From Streptomyces spiramyceticus (GTDB lineage Bacteria; Actinomycetota; Actinomycetes; Streptomycetales; Streptomycetaceae), in the NCBI RefSeq assembly GCF_028807635.1, contig NZ_JARBAX010000001.1, forward strand, positions 4,575,501 through 4,639,500: a stretch of 64,000 nucleotides of DNA, read 5' to 3'. The translations under genes and the position numbers were made by a program. The notes below the pieces were generated by a model. The model was given only the letters and a program-made list of their open reading frames with translations. It was not told the DNA's origin and did not search any database. Below are positions 62,351-64,000 of the stretch, piece by piece; within the stretch, counting starts at the first letter, position 1; the number at the start of each line of letters is the position of its first letter.

Positions 62351-63625
62351 ATGCCGGTCACCACCGCACCCGCAGCCACCGTTCAGCAGGCGCACACCGC
62401 CCCCGGCCCCGACTTCGACGCGCTGCGCCGCAGCGACCCGGAGATCGCCGATGTCATCCTCGGCGAAATGGGCCGCGAGGCCACCGGGCTTCAGCTGATC
62501 GCGGCCGAGAACTTCACCTCGCCCGCCGTCCTCGCCGCCCTCGGCTCCCCGCTGGCCAACAAGTACGCCGAGGGCTACCCGGGCGCCCGCCACCACGGCG
62601 GCTGCGAGATCGTCGACGTCGCCGAGCGCATCGCGATCGACCGTGCCATGAGCCTGTTCGCCGCCGAGCACGCCAACGTCCAGCCGCACTCCGGCTCCGC
62701 CGCGGTCCTCGCCGCGTACGCCGCCCTGCTGCGCCCGGGCGACACCGTGCTGGCGATGGGACTCCCGTACGGGGGACATCTCACCCATGGCTCCCCGGCC
62801 AATTTCTCCGGCCGCTGGTTCGACTTCATCGGTTACGGCGTCGAACCGGACACCGGCATCATCGACTACGACCAGGTGCGCCTCCTGGCCCGTACGCACC
62901 GCCCCCGAGCCATCGTCGTCGGCTCCATCGCCTACCCCAGGCACCCCGACTACGCGCTCTTCCGCGAGATCGCCGACGAGACCGGCGCCTACCTCATCGC
63001 CGACGCCGCCCATCCCATCGGCCTGGTCGCCGGGGGAGCGGCGCCCAGTCCCGTCCCGTACGCCGATGTCGTCTGCGCCACCACCCACAAGGTGCTGCGG
63101 GGCCCGCGCGGCGGCATGCTCCTGTGCGGCGCGGACCTCGCCGAGCGCATCGACCGTGCCGTGTTCCCCTTCACGCAGGGCGGCGCCCAGATGCACACGG
63201 TGGCCGCCAAGGCGGTCGCCTTCGGGGAGGCGGCGGCGCCCGCGTTCTCGACGTACGCCCATCAGGTGGTCACCAATGCCCGCGCACTCGCGGAGGGGCT
63301 CGCGGCCGAGGGCGTGGCCGTCACCACCGGCGGCACGGACACCCACCTGATCACCGCGGACACGGCTCCGCTGGGCCTGGACGGGCGTACGGCCCGTGGC
63401 CGTCTGGCGGCCGCCGGCATGGTGCTCGACACATGCGCTCTTCCGTACGGCGACGAGCGCGGGATCCGGCTCGGGACCGCGGCCGTCACCACGCAGGGAA
63501 TGGGCAAGGCCGAGATGGCGCGTATCGCGGAGCTCTTCTCGATGGCGCTGCGCGAGGACAGGAAAGCGCTGACGGAGGTACGGGAGCTGGCGGACGGGTT
63601 TCCGCCGTATCCAGCACGGGATTGA
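62351..63625 (+). CDS. glyA: Serine hydroxymethyltransferase
   Basis: 424 aa. LIAAENFTSPAVLAALGSPL, NKYAEGYPGARHHGGCE, SGSAAVLAAYAALL and the PLP lysine in CATTHKVLRGPRGGMLLC are all present. It interconverts serine and glycine, charging tetrahydrofolate. RHHGG replaces the more common RYYGG. The ATG is preceded by GGAGCCAGCC. This is a second, less canonical-looking member; Streptomyces often have more than one glyA. Confidence 0.93.
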   Translation: MPVTTAPAATVQQAHTAPGPDFDALRRSDPEIADVILGEMGREATGLQLIAAENFTSPAVLAALGSPLANKYAEGYPGARHHGGCEIVDVAERIAIDRAMSLFAAEHANVQPHSGSAAVLAAYAALLRPGDTVLAMGLPYGGHLTHGSPANFSGRWFDFIGYGVEPDTGIIDYDQVRLLARTHRPRAIVVGSIAYPRHPDYALFREIADETGAYLIADAAHPIGLVAGGAAPSPVPYADVVCATTHKVLRGPRGGMLLCGADLAERIDRAVFPFTQGGAQMHTVAAKAVAFGEAAAPAFSTYAHQVVTNARALAEGLAAEGVAVTTGGTDTHLITADTAPLGLDGRTARGRLAAAGMVLDTCALPYGDERGIRLGTAAVTTQGMGKAEMARIAELFSMALREDRKALTEVRELADGFPPYPARD

Positions 63626-63738
63626 ACGCGCCCGAGCGGGTCATGCAACCATCAGCCGGTACCCGTATGTCTTCGAGTGCGTGGCCGCAAAGCTAGGCTG
63701 TGGGGCTGAGATGGCCGGCGATACCTGTGGGGCAGCCC

Positions 63739-64000
63739 GTGCGTGAATATCTGCTGACGCTCTGCGTCACGGCGGCGGTGACATATCTGCTGACCGGACC
63801 GGTGCGGAAGTTCGCCATCGCGACCGGCGCGATGCCGGAGATCCGTGCCCGCGACGTACACCGGGAGCCGACTCCTCGGCTCGGTGGCATCGCGATGTTC
63901 GGCGGTCTGTGCGCCGGTCTGCTGGTCGCGGACCATCTGCGGAACCTGAACAGCGTCTTCGAGCTGTCGAACGAACCGCGTGCGCTGCTGTCCGGCGCCG
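63739..64000 (+). CDS. UDP-sugar phosphotransferase to undecaprenyl phosphate (TagO/WecA), 5' part
   Basis: GTG at 63739 (another in-frame GTG at 63727). The protein reads REYLLTLCVTAAVTYLLTGP, a first membrane helix, then RARDVHREPTPRLGGIAMF, with the conserved PTPRLGG of the MraY/WecA superfamily, and a second helix GGLCAGLLVADHL. It continues beyond the window. This enzyme starts wall glycopolymer synthesis by putting a sugar phosphate onto undecaprenyl phosphate; the nearby LCP protein acts at the end of the same pathway type. The atp operon would be expected next. Confidence 0.85.
   Translation, partial: MREYLLTLCVTAAVTYLLTGPVRKFAIATGAMPEIRARDVHREPTPRLGGIAMFGGLCAGLLVADHLRNLNSVFELSNEPRALLSGA

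Overview
The window is high-GC actinobacterial chromosome, most simply a Streptomyces. The signs are GC-rich third positions, frequent GTG/TTG starts, many four-base start/stop overlaps, a conservon, DUF397/DUF5753 regulators, and a housekeeping block lysA-hom-thrC-thrB-rho-rpmE-prfA-prmC-tsaC-ptp-glyA-tagO in the order I know from Streptomyces coelicolor. Assignments rest on reading motifs and family resemblance; no database search was possible.

Layout. 1-2050: the edge of a broken GH25 lysozyme gene, a MarR regulator, a degenerate repeat tract and a PP2C-like protein. 2239-8788: a complete conservon (sensor kinase, roadblock, DUF742, small GTPase) followed by a styrene-monooxygenase-like flavoprotein, preceded by three inverted repeats. 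9035-12752: two divergent accessory operons, one with a PCMT-type methyltransferase, a DUF7848 protein and two small proteins, the other with an HTH/PLD-like regulator and a NUDIX hydrolase. 12956-16126: SLOG-like protein, a secreted protein with a probable leaderless mRNA, a YcaC-type hydrolase and a divergent ArsR-like regulator. 16352-24509: NlpC/P60 endopeptidase, a pseudokinase fused to a PQQ propeller, TetR, and two divergently transcribed diiron proteins. 24616-30807: a RodA/FtsW-PBP2 pair, an SH3 protein, an orphan lipoprotein-histidine kinase pair and a zinc-ribbon protein. 30926-37752: NERD-like protein, the non-homologous end-joining set (ligase, polymerase, Ku), Tat-exported phospholipase C and a HAD phosphatase. 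37834-39510: an ATP-binding/XRE/DUF397 regulatory trio.

39654-45987 is a small mobile island in the 3' half of a tRNA-Arg(CCG) gene. It is bounded by a 41-bp perfect duplication of tRNA sequence, with a third degenerate core in the middle. It carries a GNAT-like protein, a DUF4234 membrane protein, a large NACHT/NLR-type ATPase of clearly lower GC, a short GntR protein, a truncated HD protein and an integrase relic. The NACHT protein is the best candidate for an undescribed system, probably anti-phage defence.

46180-64000 is core genome: a response regulator, an ArgRS-derived protein without a catalytic core, lysine and threonine biosynthesis, Rho, a secreted trypsin-like protease, an LCP wall-attachment enzyme, translation factors, threonylcarbamoyl-AMP synthase, a phosphatase-family protein lacking its catalytic Cys, serine hydroxymethyltransferase, and the start of a UDP-sugar phosphotransferase gene cut by the window end.
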